This document shows, piece by piece, positions 25,365-34,060 of a stretch of 42,687 nucleotides of DNA. The translations under genes were made by a program, and so were the position numbers. The notes beneath the pieces were generated by a model. That model did not search any database, was not told the origin of the DNA, and saw nothing but the letters and a program-made list of their open reading frames with translations. This DNA is from Acinetobacter sp. WU_MDCI_Axc73 (lineage in GTDB: Bacteria > Pseudomonadota > Gammaproteobacteria > Pseudomonadales > Moraxellaceae), in NCBI RefSeq assembly GCF_025562455.1, contig NZ_JAHPRO010000025.1, positions 1 to 42,687 on the forward strand. Reading direction: 5' to 3'. Each line of letters begins with the position of its first letter. Within the stretch, counting starts at the first letter, position 1.

Positions 25365-26519
25365 ATGATCCGCGATGAAGGAATGTTGCAACAATTACTC
25401 TCGACTATTCGGGATTTTGTCAAAAATGAATTGATTCCAAGAGAACATGAAGTTGCTGAAAATGATCGTATTCCTGAAGAGATTGTTCAGCAAATGCGTG
25501 AACTGGGCTTATTCGGTTTGACCATTCCAGAAGAATACGGTGGTTTGGGGATCACGATGGAAGAGGAAGTCAATGTTGCCTTTGAATTAGGTCATACTTC
25601 TCCTGCATTTCGTTCGTTAATTGGTACAAATAACGGCATTGGTTCAAGTGGTTTGATCATTGATGGTACTGAAGAGCAGAAACAAAAATATTTACCGCGT
25701 TATGCAAGCGGCGAGATTATTGGTTCTTTCTGTCTGACCGAACCAGAAGCGGGTTCTGATGCGGCATCTTTAAAAACAACTGCGGTAAAAGATGGCGATT
25801 TCTACATTTTAAATGGTACTAAACGTTTTATTACCAATGCACCACATGCTTCGACTTTTACAGTGATGGCACGTACTAATCCTGAAATTAAAGGTGCAAG
25901 TGGTATTTCTGCTTTTTTAGTTGAAGCTAATACGCCAGGAATTACGCTCGGTAAAATTGATAAAAAAATGGGACAAAAAGGATCACATACGTGTGATGTG
26001 ATTTTTGAAAATTGTCGTGTACCTGCTTCTGCATTAATCGGTGGCGTTGAAGGCGTAGGTTTCAAAACGGCAATGAAAGTTTTGGATAAAGGTCGTCTAC
26101 ACATTGGTGCATATAGCGTTGGTGTGGCAGAGCGTATGCTAGATGATGCCCTCCGTTATGCAGTAGAGCGTAAACAATTTGGTCAACCGATTGTAAATTT
26201 CCAATTGATTCAAGCCATGCTTGCAGATTCTAAAGCCGAAATCTATGCAGCCAAATGTATGGTTTTAGATGCTGCGCGTCGTCGTGATGAAGGTCAAAAC
26301 ATTAGCACTGAGGCATCTTGTGCAAAAATGTTTGCCACTGAAATGTGCGGTCGCGTAGCAGATCGCTGCGTACAGATTCATGGTGGAGCTGGTTATATTA
26401 GCGAATATTCAATTGAACGTTTTTATCGTGACGTTCGCTTGTTCCGTCTTTATGAAGGAACAACTCAAGTTCAACAAATCATTATCGCTAAAAATATGAT
26501 TAAGGAAGTCACTGCTTAA
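25365..26519 (+). CDS. dcaA: Acyl-CoA dehydrogenase for dicarboxylyl-CoA
   Basis: A 384-residue FAD acyl-CoA dehydrogenase of standard length: GLTIPEEYGGLG, CLTEPEAGSDAA (flavin contact), and near the end GGAGYISEYSIERFYRDVR followed by LYEGTTQVQ, where the YEGT glutamate region is the common catalytic base position. Starting at ATG 25365 after GGGAG, it heads the plus-strand dca operon. By synteny and context it is DcaA, oxidising adipyl-CoA-like diacid thioesters to the 2-enoyl form and passing electrons to ETF. A strong terminator lies directly after it, before the next operon gene. Confidence 0.9.
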   Translation: MIRDEGMLQQLLSTIRDFVKNELIPREHEVAENDRIPEEIVQQMRELGLFGLTIPEEYGGLGITMEEEVNVAFELGHTSPAFRSLIGTNNGIGSSGLIIDGTEEQKQKYLPRYASGEIIGSFCLTEPEAGSDAASLKTTAVKDGDFYILNGTKRFITNAPHASTFTVMARTNPEIKGASGISAFLVEANTPGITLGKIDKKMGQKGSHTCDVIFENCRVPASALIGGVEGVGFKTAMKVLDKGRLHIGAYSVGVAERMLDDALRYAVERKQFGQPIVNFQLIQAMLADSKAEIYAAKCMVLDAARRRDEGQNISTEASCAKMFATEMCGRVADRCVQIHGGAGYISEYSIERFYRDVRLFRLYEGTTQVQQIIIAKNMIKEVTA

Positions 26520-26535
26520 CTTCTGAACTTATGTG

Positions 26536-26568
26536 ACATGAGGCAACGGGATGCCTCATGTGTTTTTT
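26536..26568 (+). terminator. Intra-operon terminator between dcaA and the first MFS gene
   Basis: ACATGAGGCA (26536-26545) pairs perfectly with TGCCTCATGT (26552-26561), with a 6-base loop and then GTTTTTT. A textbook rho-independent signal in a same-strand gap of only 65 bases. It would reduce transporter expression relative to dcaA unless read through. Confidence 0.88.
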
Positions 26569-26584
26569 GTCTGAGGAAATAGAC

Positions 26585-27865
26585 ATGACAACAGATACAA
26601 TTACATCAAACAATACAGTACAAGTCATTCAAACGCCTAAAAAAATTTGGATTACTGCATTTATATTTGCTTTTCTTGCTTTGCTCTGTGACGGTGCCGA
26701 CTTAGGATTTTTAGCATTAAGTTTGACCAGTCTTAAAATGGAGTTTCATCTTACAGGGGTTCAAGCTGGAACATTAGGTAGTTTAACTTTATTAGGTTCT
26801 GCCATTGGGGGATTGATCGGGGGATGGGCATGTGACCGTTTTGGGCGTGTACGAATCATCGTTTTTTTTATTGCTTATTCTTCAATTTTGACATGTGCTT
26901 TAGGCTTTACTCACTCCTTTGAACAATTTGCCCTCGTGCGTGTTTTTGGTTCAATGGGCTTAGGCGCACTTTATATTGCCTGTAACGTTTTGATGTCTGA
27001 AATGGTACCCACCAAGCATCGTACAACTGTTCTTGCTGCATTAATGACAGGTTATACCTTAGGTTCATTACTTGCGACTTTATTGGCTGGACATATTATT
27101 CCAGATCATGGCTGGCGTTATCTTTATTGGTTAGCAATTACACCTATCGTTTTATCTTTTTTTATGTATTTCATGGTGCCTGAACCAGAATCATGGAAAA
27201 AATCGCGTCAACTTCGTGCTGCTCAAATCGAAGGTGGTATGAAGGCAGTTAAGCGTGAAAATCCATATCGTGAAATCTTTAAGGAAAAGAAACACGGCAT
27301 TATGTTTTTGCTTTGGGTTGTAAGTACAGGTGCGTTGCAGTTTGGCTATTACGGTGTAAGTAACTGGTTGCCAGCATATCTTGAATCTGAACTCGGCATC
27401 AAATTCAAAGAAATGGCAATGTATATGGTGGGTACATTCATCATTATGATTTTTGCCAAAATTATTGCAGGGATGATTGCAGATCGTTTGGGGCGTCGTG
27501 CTGTATTTGCTTTCGGAACCATAGGTACTGCGATGTTTATTCCAGTCATTGTGTATCTCAATACGCCTACAAATATTCTTTGGTTAATGCTGTTCTTTGG
27601 TTTCCTTTACGGAATTCCTTATGCCATCAATGCAACCTATATGACGGAAAGCTTTCCAACTTCGATTCGTGGTACAGCAGTAGGTGGGGCATACAATGTC
27701 GGGAAAGTGCTTTCCATCTTCTCTCCATTAACCATCGGTTATTTATCTCAAAGCGGTTCAATTGGTTTGGGATTATTAGTGATGGCAGCTGCATATTTTA
27801 TCTGTGGCGTGATTCCACTGTTATTTATTAAAGACAGACTATTTAATCCACAAAAAGCGGATTAA
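26585..27865 (+). CDS. dcaK: MFS dicarboxylate carrier, AAHS family, first copy
   Basis: A 426-residue twelve-helix carrier with the helix-1 motif CDGADLGFLALS and the loop GGWACDRFGRVRI, both AAHS-like. Position after dcaA matches DcaK, proposed to import dicarboxylates in A. baylyi. The frame is open from 26558 inside the terminator, but ATG 26585 with GAGGAA before it is the real start. Its stop (27863-27865) is followed by a second, closely similar carrier gene, so this or the next one could be the true DcaK orthologue. The cluster seems to have gained a duplicate. Confidence 0.78.
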   Translation: MTTDTITSNNTVQVIQTPKKIWITAFIFAFLALLCDGADLGFLALSLTSLKMEFHLTGVQAGTLGSLTLLGSAIGGLIGGWACDRFGRVRIIVFFIAYSSILTCALGFTHSFEQFALVRVFGSMGLGALYIACNVLMSEMVPTKHRTTVLAALMTGYTLGSLLATLLAGHIIPDHGWRYLYWLAITPIVLSFFMYFMVPEPESWKKSRQLRAAQIEGGMKAVKRENPYREIFKEKKHGIMFLLWVVSTGALQFGYYGVSNWLPAYLESELGIKFKEMAMYMVGTFIIMIFAKIIAGMIADRLGRRAVFAFGTIGTAMFIPVIVYLNTPTNILWLMLFFGFLYGIPYAINATYMTESFPTSIRGTAVGGAYNVGKVLSIFSPLTIGYLSQSGSIGLGLLVMAAAYFICGVIPLLFIKDRLFNPQKAD

Positions 27866-27963
27866 TGGTGCTATTCAGACTGGCGATGGATCACCAGTCT
27901 GCATCTAAAAATATTCAATATTTAAAAGTACAACAAACTCATCTAAATGAAATAGGTGGCAAC

Positions 27964-29238
27964 ATGAAAATGGAAGTTTTAGGTTTTGAGAAAGATACGC
28001 TGATTCAGACCCCCAAAAAAGTCTGGATGACTGCATTTATATTTTGTTTTTTGGTGTTGCTGTGTGACGGAGCAGATATTGGAATCTTAGCTTTTACACT
28101 GACAAGTTTGAAAGCTGAGTTTGGCTTAACCAGTATACAGGCAGGTGCACTCGGAAGCTGGTCTATTTTTGGAATGGCGATTGGCGGTTTGATTGGTGGA
28201 TGGGCAAGTGATCGCTTTGGACGTGTACGTGTCATTGTCATCGCAACAGCGATGTTTGCCATTCTTTCTGCATGTACGGGTTTGGCGCAATCATATGAAC
28301 AGATTGTTATTTTGCGAACAATTACCTGTCTGGGTTTAGGGTCACTATATATTGCATGTAATACGCTTATGTCAGAACTTGTCCCGACTAAATATAGAAC
28401 CACTGTTCTGGCAACGCTTATGACTGGTTATACCTTAGGTTCATTGGTCATCACGGCTTTATCTGGATGGATTATTCCTGAGTTTGGCTGGCGAATGCTG
28501 TATTTCATTACCATTATTCCAATTATCTTTTCCATTTTGATGTTCTTTCTTGTTCCAGAGCCTGCCTCATGGAAAAAAGCACGTGCACTCAAATTGGCAA
28601 ATCCGCAAACAGGTAAAGTACAGAAACTCGAAAATCCTTATGTCGCATTATTTAAGGATAAACAACACGGCAAAATGTTGATGTTATGGACCTTTAGTTC
28701 TGGGTTTTTATTGTTTGGTTATTTTGGCGTAAGTAACTGGTTGCCTTCATATTTAGAAGCAGAATTAGGAATCAAGTTTAAAGAAATGGCAATTTATATG
28801 ATCGGGACTTTCCTGACCATGATGTTTGCCAAAGTGATAGCAGGTTTTGTCGCTGACAGAATTGGTCGCCGAATTGTATTTGCTTTTGGAACAATGGGGA
28901 CTGCGTTATTTATTCCAGTCGTTGTTTATTTCCATACGGCCGAAAATATTGGCTGGTTAATGCTAATTTTTGGATTTTTATACGGCATTCCTTATGCCAT
29001 CAATGCCACCTATTTAACTGAAAGTTTTCCGACTTCAATTCGGGGAACTGCGGTAGGTGGTGCATTTAATATTGGAAGAATTGGTGCAATTTTTGCCCCG
29101 ATCGCCATTGGCTATTTGGCAACCCATAACTCGATTGGTGCAGGTTTGTTGTTAATGGGAGTCGCCTACTTTTTATGTGGCTTGATTCCAACCTTATTTA
29201 TCAAAGATAGATTATACGATCCGCAAAAGGCTGAGTAA
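27964..29238 (+). CDS. MFS carrier, AAHS family, second tandem copy
   Basis: A 424-residue paralogue of the preceding carrier. It shares TPKKVWMTAFIF, CDGADIGILAFTL, GGWASDRFGRVRV and the C-terminal FIKDRLYDPQKAE ending. The frame is open to ATG 27865, which overlaps the previous stop, but the extra 33 residues lack any family resemblance. ATG 27964 follows AGGTGG at good spacing and gives a normal start. The tandem pair next to the CoA-transferase genes suggests two uptake systems with different chain-length or branching preference. Either could be called dcaK. Confidence 0.82.
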   Translation: MKMEVLGFEKDTLIQTPKKVWMTAFIFCFLVLLCDGADIGILAFTLTSLKAEFGLTSIQAGALGSWSIFGMAIGGLIGGWASDRFGRVRVIVIATAMFAILSACTGLAQSYEQIVILRTITCLGLGSLYIACNTLMSELVPTKYRTTVLATLMTGYTLGSLVITALSGWIIPEFGWRMLYFITIIPIIFSILMFFLVPEPASWKKARALKLANPQTGKVQKLENPYVALFKDKQHGKMLMLWTFSSGFLLFGYFGVSNWLPSYLEAELGIKFKEMAIYMIGTFLTMMFAKVIAGFVADRIGRRIVFAFGTMGTALFIPVVVYFHTAENIGWLMLIFGFLYGIPYAINATYLTESFPTSIRGTAVGGAFNIGRIGAIFAPIAIGYLATHNSIGAGLLLMGVAYFLCGLIPTLFIKDRLYDPQKAE

Positions 29239-29289
29239 TGAATAGTTTACAAAGAATTTTGTAAATGAAGACAGAAGGAATGAATTGAT

Positions 29290-29961
29290 ATGATTAATAA
29301 GATCACCAGTGATATTGAATCGGTTTTAAGAACGATTCCTGATGGTGCAACCATCATGACCAGTGGATTTGGTACTACAGGTCAACCAGAGGCTTTACTG
29401 GAAGCACTTATTGATATTGCACCGAAAGAGCTGACCATTATCAATAATAATGCGTCTTCTGGTCCAAATGGTCTAACCAAATTATTTACGGCTGGATTAG
29501 TTAAAAAACTGGTTTGTTCGTTTCCAAAGTCTGTAAGTTCAACAGTCTTTCCTGACTTATACCGTGCTGGAAAAATTGAACTAGAACTGGTGCCACAGGG
29601 TAATTTGGCTTGCCGTATTCAGGCAGCAGGTGCAGGTCTGGGTGCAGTATTCACTCCAACAGCTTACGGCACAAAGATTGCTGAAGGCAAAGAAACAAGA
29701 ACCATCAATGGCAAAAACTATGTATTGGAATATCCATTACATGCTGATTTTGCTTTTATTTATGCGGATAAAGCTGATCGTTGGGGGAACCTGATTTATC
29801 GTAAAGCCGCGCGTAATTTTGGTCCAATTATGGCAAAAGCCGCCACTACCACGATTGTACAGGTTAATGATGTCGTGGAGCTGGGTAGTCTTGATCCTGA
29901 ATGCATCATTACTCCTGGAATATTTGTACAGCATGTTGTCAGAGTAGGAGATATCAAATGA
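29290..29961 (+). CDS. dcaI: Dicarboxylate CoA-transferase subunit A
   Basis: The 223-residue alpha subunit of a class I (3-oxoacid type) CoA-transferase: GATIMTSGFGTTGQP holds the glycine-rich CoA-binding loop, followed by VPQGNLACRIQAAGAGLGA, typical of the PcaI/CatI/ScoA group. It pairs with the next gene and corresponds to DcaI, transferring CoA from succinyl-CoA to adipate or related diacids. It is clearly related to pcaI at 42257. Its stop overlaps the next start (ATGA), so the two subunits are translationally coupled. Confidence 0.9.
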   Translation: MINKITSDIESVLRTIPDGATIMTSGFGTTGQPEALLEALIDIAPKELTIINNNASSGPNGLTKLFTAGLVKKLVCSFPKSVSSTVFPDLYRAGKIELELVPQGNLACRIQAAGAGLGAVFTPTAYGTKIAEGKETRTINGKNYVLEYPLHADFAFIYADKADRWGNLIYRKAARNFGPIMAKAATTTIVQVNDVVELGSLDPECIITPGIFVQHVVRVGDIK

Positions 29962-30608
29962 CTATTCAAAAGAGAAGTCGAGAAGAAATTGCTGCAATTA
30001 TCGCAAAAGATATTCCAGATGGTTCTTATGTAAATTTGGGGATTGGCTTGCCAACCAATGTTGCCAAATATCTACCCAAAGACAAGGAAATCTTTCTACA
30101 TTCTGAAAACGGAGTATTGGCATTTGGTCCATCACCAGCACCAGGTACAGAAGATCCAGATCTAGTCAATGCGGGTAAAGAACTGGTGACTTTGTTGGCA
30201 GGTGGTTGTTTTATGCATCATGGTGATTCATTCGACATCATGCGTGGCGGGCATTTGGATATTTGTGTATTGGGTGCATTTCAGGTTGCATTGAATGGAG
30301 ATCTGGCGAATTGGCATACAGGTCGAGAAGAAGATATCCCTGCGGTGGGTGGTGCAATGGATTTGGCAGTCGGTGCAAAACGTATTTTTGTTTATATGGA
30401 GCACACCACGAAAAAGGGCGAATCCAAAATTGTGAATCAATTGACATATCCAATCACAGGTGAGCAATGTGTCGATCGAATTTACACTGATCTATGCATT
30501 ATTGACTTAAAAGACGGACAAGCACATGTAATTGAAATGGTTGAAGGTTTAACCTTTGATGAGTTGCAGGCCGTAACAGAATGTCCACTTATGGATGCTC
30601 GAATTTAA
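29958..30608 (+). CDS. dcaJ: Dicarboxylate CoA-transferase subunit B
   Basis: The 216-residue beta subunit of the class I CoA-transferase. The catalytic glutamate is Glu50 in LHSENGVLAFGP, which carries the glutamyl-CoA intermediate. LGIGLPTNVAKYL precedes it, and FDIMRGGHLDICVLGAFQV follows, as in PcaJ. The true start is ATG 29958 with AGGAG upstream, although the frame is open to 29901. Together with DcaI it activates diacids for DcaA. A 99-base gap separates it from dcaP. Confidence 0.91.
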   Translation: MTIQKRSREEIAAIIAKDIPDGSYVNLGIGLPTNVAKYLPKDKEIFLHSENGVLAFGPSPAPGTEDPDLVNAGKELVTLLAGGCFMHHGDSFDIMRGGHLDICVLGAFQVALNGDLANWHTGREEDIPAVGGAMDLAVGAKRIFVYMEHTTKKGESKIVNQLTYPITGEQCVDRIYTDLCIIDLKDGQAHVIEMVEGLTFDELQAVTECPLMDARI

Positions 30609-30707
30609 ATTTTACCTTTGTACTTCAAAATAGCTTGTATATGAAAATTCGGATGTTCAGGGGCATATGCAAGTTTATTGATTAATCTCGATCTTTAAGG
30701 AATAAAG

Positions 30708-32036
30708 ATGAAAAAACTTATTTTAGCTGCGGCTTGTGCCGCGGCCTCAGGGGCACTTTTTGCAAATTCTGTAGAGAGTACGACCGAGCAACGAATAAAT
30801 GCGCTTGAAGCGGAATTACAACGTTTAAAAACTGAGCTTGAGCTACAAAAAAACAATCAGCAAAAAATATTAGCGACCAATGCCCAATTAGCTGAGAAAC
30901 AAACCATGCAATCTTCGGGCTCTCAGGCAAAAACGGATAAAGCAATACCGCCTTCATGGGTCACGTGGACTGACAATGTTAAGGTCTACGGAATTGCACG
31001 TTTAGATGCAGCCGTTGATTTTCAATCCTCACCAGATACGGGTGGGCGTACCACAAATAGTATTTATAAAGCACCTTTTGAAAATGATAAACGTGCAAAT
31101 CATGCGCGTTCAGATGCCATGCTTAATGCCAGCCGTTTAGGCGTTTATTTTACCAGTCCTGATAAAAAAGTGACGGGTAATATTGAAGCTGATTTCTTTG
31201 ATAGTTCGACAATGGGAACTGGCGATGGCAAGTTCCGTATTCGACATGCTTTCTTTACGTATAAAGACTGGACATTTGGTCAAACTTGGTCACTCATGTC
31301 AAATATGGAAACTCGTACAGAATCAGTAGATTACACCCAATTTATGGGAACCTCATATACACGTTTGCCACAAGTGCGATATGACTGGAAAATCGATAAA
31401 AATCATGATTTAAAAGTTGCACTTGAATATACAGGTTCACGAGTTTCAGCCTTTCCATCGTTAACAGGTCGATATAGCTATAAAGAAGGCCCGTTGCTTG
31501 TGCTTGCTCAAGGTTTTGTAAACGAAAAATCTGCCGATGTTGGCAGAGATGATGTTAAAAAAGTCAGTTGGGGAGCAGGCGGTGGTTTGAAATATCAAAT
31601 TACGCCAAAACAGTCTTTACAGGCAAACTATCAGCATATTGTTGGGGATCAGAAATTTATGCCATATACCACTCAAACTGGTTTGGCCAATGCTTCAAGC
31701 TTAAATGCAGCAGGTGATTTTTCATTAAATAAAGATAAAACTGCTTTGGTGATGAATACATTGGATTCATTTAATATCGGTTATACCTATAAGTTTAATG
31801 AACAATGGCGCACGAACTGGTCTGCTTCAATCTTTAAATATGATGACAGTAGTGACTATGCTGAATTAAATCAGGATGCCAATGATCGTTTGACCGATTA
31901 TGCAGCGAACTTGTTCTATAGTCCAACAGCACAAATGGATTTTGGTGTGGAATATCATCTAGGTGAGCGCAAAGTATTTGATGGTAGAACGGCTGACATC
32001 TCTCGTGTCAACTTTGTATCGATGTATAAATTTTAA
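30708..32036 (+). CDS. dcaP: DcaP-like outer-membrane porin
   Basis: A 442-residue outer-membrane protein. It has a signal peptide (MKKLILAAACAAASGALFA), then a charged heptad-rich segment (about residues 22-65, TTEQRINALEAELQRLKTEL onward) likely to form a periplasmic coiled coil, then a beta-barrel with many aromatic alternations. It ends in phenylalanine (VSMYKF), the usual outer-membrane targeting residue. This is the DcaP family. The A. baumannii member is a trimeric channel selective for negatively charged compounds such as dicarboxylates. It stands at the end of the dca operon core and completes the uptake path across both membranes. Confidence 0.92.
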   Translation: MKKLILAAACAAASGALFANSVESTTEQRINALEAELQRLKTELELQKNNQQKILATNAQLAEKQTMQSSGSQAKTDKAIPPSWVTWTDNVKVYGIARLDAAVDFQSSPDTGGRTTNSIYKAPFENDKRANHARSDAMLNASRLGVYFTSPDKKVTGNIEADFFDSSTMGTGDGKFRIRHAFFTYKDWTFGQTWSLMSNMETRTESVDYTQFMGTSYTRLPQVRYDWKIDKNHDLKVALEYTGSRVSAFPSLTGRYSYKEGPLLVLAQGFVNEKSADVGRDDVKKVSWGAGGGLKYQITPKQSLQANYQHIVGDQKFMPYTTQTGLANASSLNAAGDFSLNKDKTALVMNTLDSFNIGYTYKFNEQWRTNWSASIFKYDDSSDYAELNQDANDRLTDYAANLFYSPTAQMDFGVEYHLGERKVFDGRTADISRVNFVSMYKF

Positions 32037-32056
32037 AATCAGCATTTGAGAAAAAA

Positions 32057-33262
32057 ATGTCTAAGATGATTCAATCCAGTACAGAACATATAGATATGTC
32101 TCAGAGTCTGGTATTTATACTTGCAATGACTTGTGGTATTTGTGCTGGATCGAATTATTACAATCAACCGCTGATTTATTCAATCGCACATGCTCTGGGA
32201 GTCAATCCAGATCAAGCGGCATTAGTGATCGTGATTGGTCAACTGTCTTATGCGCTAGGTTTGTTTGTATTGGTTCCTATGGGAGATTTTTTTGAAAAAA
32301 GATCATATATAGTTTTACTGATGATCTGTACAGGTCTGGCTCAACTGGGGCTTTCTTTTAGCTCAAATCTGACGACTTTGTATAGTTTAACCTTTCTTTC
32401 CACATTCTTTTCAGTTTCTACTCAGGTTCTCGTTCCATTTGCCGCAGGTTTGGCAACACCACAAAAAAGCCCACAAGTCGTGGGAACTTTGATGAGTGGC
32501 TTATTCATGGGAATTTTGTTAGCCCGGTCGATTGCAGGGCTGATTTCGACAATCTGGACGTGGCATGCGGTTTATTTATTAAGTGGTTTTATTATTCTTC
32601 TGTTTGCCTCGATTGTCTGGTTTAAACTTCCAGTTGCTAAAAAGACAGTCAAATTAAAGGTCTGGCAAATCTACGCATCATTATTTACTTTAGCAGTTCA
32701 TGAACCACATCTTATACGTCGAGGATTAGTAGGTGGTATTGGTTTTGGTATTTTGGCGCTGATTTTTACCACTATGACATTCTTACTGGCCAATGCACCT
32801 TATCATTTTAATGACTTTCAAATAGGGCTATTTGGAATAGTTGGTCTGGCAGGAGTATTCGCAACACCTTGGGCTGGTAAAAAAATTGCACATCAGCAGG
32901 AAAATATCACGGCTCTGATTAGTCTGAGTTTGCTTATTCTCGCTTGGATTCCTTTATTTTTTGCGCAGGAATTTTTGATCTTATATGCAGTTGGTGTGAT
33001 TTTAGCCTACTTTGGTTTATCTGCTTTACATGTACTTAATCAAAATCTGGTCTATCGTATTTCTGCACAAGCACGATCTCGAATTAATTCAATTTATATG
33101 ACGCTGTATTTTGGTGGAGCCGCATTAGGTTCTTTTATTGCAGTTTATACATGGAAACATTCTGGATGGATTGCCTGTGCCAGTATTGGTTTGAGCATGG
33201 CAATAATGAGCTTTGTAATTGATCGTTATGATTTTTATAAAATGAGGCAGGCAGTTTCATGA
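32057..33262 (+). CDS. MFS transporter (YnfM/DHA-like), end of dca operon
   Basis: A 401-residue carrier with about twelve helices, paralogous to the one at 17019: GICAGSNYYNQPLI in helix 1, VPMGDFFEKRSYI in the loop, FMGILLARSIAGL in the middle, and SARSRINSIYMTLYFGGAALG near the end. It starts 20 bases after dcaP, so it is probably the last gene of the dca operon. It may export an acid or intermediate, or import one. I know of no counterpart in the originally described dca operon. A 14-bp perfect hairpin follows its stop directly. Confidence 0.82.
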   Translation: MSKMIQSSTEHIDMSQSLVFILAMTCGICAGSNYYNQPLIYSIAHALGVNPDQAALVIVIGQLSYALGLFVLVPMGDFFEKRSYIVLLMICTGLAQLGLSFSSNLTTLYSLTFLSTFFSVSTQVLVPFAAGLATPQKSPQVVGTLMSGLFMGILLARSIAGLISTIWTWHAVYLLSGFIILLFASIVWFKLPVAKKTVKLKVWQIYASLFTLAVHEPHLIRRGLVGGIGFGILALIFTTMTFLLANAPYHFNDFQIGLFGIVGLAGVFATPWAGKKIAHQQENITALISLSLLILAWIPLFFAQEFLILYAVGVILAYFGLSALHVLNQNLVYRISAQARSRINSIYMTLYFGGAALGSFIAVYTWKHSGWIACASIGLSMAIMSFVIDRYDFYKMRQAVS

Positions 33263-33295
33263 CAGAAGATTAAGTCACTAAGACTTAATCTTCTG
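33263..33295. terminator. Perfect hairpin between convergent MFS and thioesterase genes
   Basis: CAGAAGATTAAGTC (33263-33276) and GACTTAATCTTCTG (33282-33295) form a perfect 14-bp stem with a 5-base loop, filling the whole gap between the two convergent stop codons. No T-run is present, so it may block exonucleases or act in both directions. Confidence 0.6.
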
Positions 33296-33300
33296 AGGGC

Positions 33301-33732
33301 TTATCTGCGAATGATCATAAATGTCGCTGAAGCAAACGCATAAATTTTTCCAAGTTCATCCACAATTTTACCTTCTGTGGTAATAATATTACGACCTGCA
33401 TTAATCAATTCACCATGCGCATAGTAAGCCGTATCTGTTTGCATTGGCCGTATCATTTTTACATTCAAATCAATCGTTCCGTAGCCGACATTGGCTTCAA
33501 GAACAGAATGCGCTGCACCACCCGTTGCCGTATCCAGCGCAGTGGCGCAAAAACCACCATGTACACCCCCTTGTACATTTAAATGAGTTTTATTGGGTGT
33601 CACTTTATAGGTGACTTTACCTTTTGAGGCTTCAATCAACTGCATGGGAAGCGTTTGTGCCATTGGGGAAGATGATACTTCGCCATTCTTGAGTGCGTTC
33701 AAAAACTCTAAGCCTGTTTGCAATGTTTGCAT
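33301..33732 (-). CDS. Hotdog-fold thioesterase (PaaI-like)
   Basis: A 143-residue acyl-CoA thioesterase of the PaaI type: NVQGGVHGGFCATALDTATG contains the HGG and catalytic aspartate/threonine region, and GYGTIDLNVKMIRPMQ is the following conserved strand. It would release CoA from acyl- or aryl-CoA that accumulates, preventing CoA depletion during diacid or aromatic breakdown. It diverges from the acyl-CoA dehydrogenase operon at 34061 across a region with two IclR-type palindromes. Confidence 0.88.
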   Translation of the reverse strand: MQTLQTGLEFLNALKNGEVSSSPMAQTLPMQLIEASKGKVTYKVTPNKTHLNVQGGVHGGFCATALDTATGGAAHSVLEANVGYGTIDLNVKMIRPMQTDTAYYAHGELINAGRNIITTEGKIVDELGKIYAFASATFMIIRR

Positions 33733-33795
33733 GATTCATCCTTGCTAAAAAACTTGAAAAATACCTTACTATAAAAATGGAATTTTCGGAATAAT

Positions 33796-33814
33796 ATTTT
33801 GCATGACAAAAATT
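33796..33814. promoter_or_regulatory. Possible IclR-type operator upstream of thioesterase
   Basis: TATTTTGC-ATG-ACAAAAAT. The left arm is identical to that of the site at 18301; the right arm is only partly complementary. It lies about 65 bases upstream of the thioesterase start. Confidence 0.4.
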
Positions 33815-33951
33815 AAATTTCTATTGGATAAATATGTTTAATTTAAAAAAATCATAACATTTTGTATTTTATTATTTATTTGTATTTAAATTTATTTTTG
33901 ACATGGAGACATAAAAAATTAAAGCTAATAAAATTAAAATTTGCAGAAATA

Positions 33952-33970
33952 AATTTTGCAATATGGAATT
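33952..33970. promoter_or_regulatory. Possible IclR-type operator upstream of acyl-CoA dehydrogenase operon
   Basis: AATTTTGC-AAT-ATGGAATT. Left arm and centre match the other sites; the outer right arm pairs but its inner bases do not. It lies 90 bases before the operon's first ATG. Confidence 0.4.
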
Positions 33971-34060
33971 ATTTTAGATATTTTTAAGCCATGAGGAGAA
34001 TAAATTTTGAGAAACTTAAAACATGCTTTTAAGTTGAATAGAAAATCAAGGAAATAGGAT

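Larger units (their letters stand above)
33733..34060. other. Divergent promoter region of thioesterase and acyl-CoA dehydrogenase operon
   Basis: About 330 bases, very AT-rich, without a gene. It holds two palindromes resembling the IclR-type operators (33796-33814 and 33952-33970), listed separately, and must carry both promoters. Confidence 0.5.

Noticed and set aside
27865..27963. Overlapping start (ATG 27865) for the second AAHS carrier
   Set aside because: The extension lacks family similarity, while ATG 27964 has a good ribosome site; the overlap with the previous stop is probably chance.
30718..30957. Minus-strand open frame inside the 5' part of dcaP
   Set aside because: Antisense shadow of the signal peptide and coiled-coil coding region; no independent signals.
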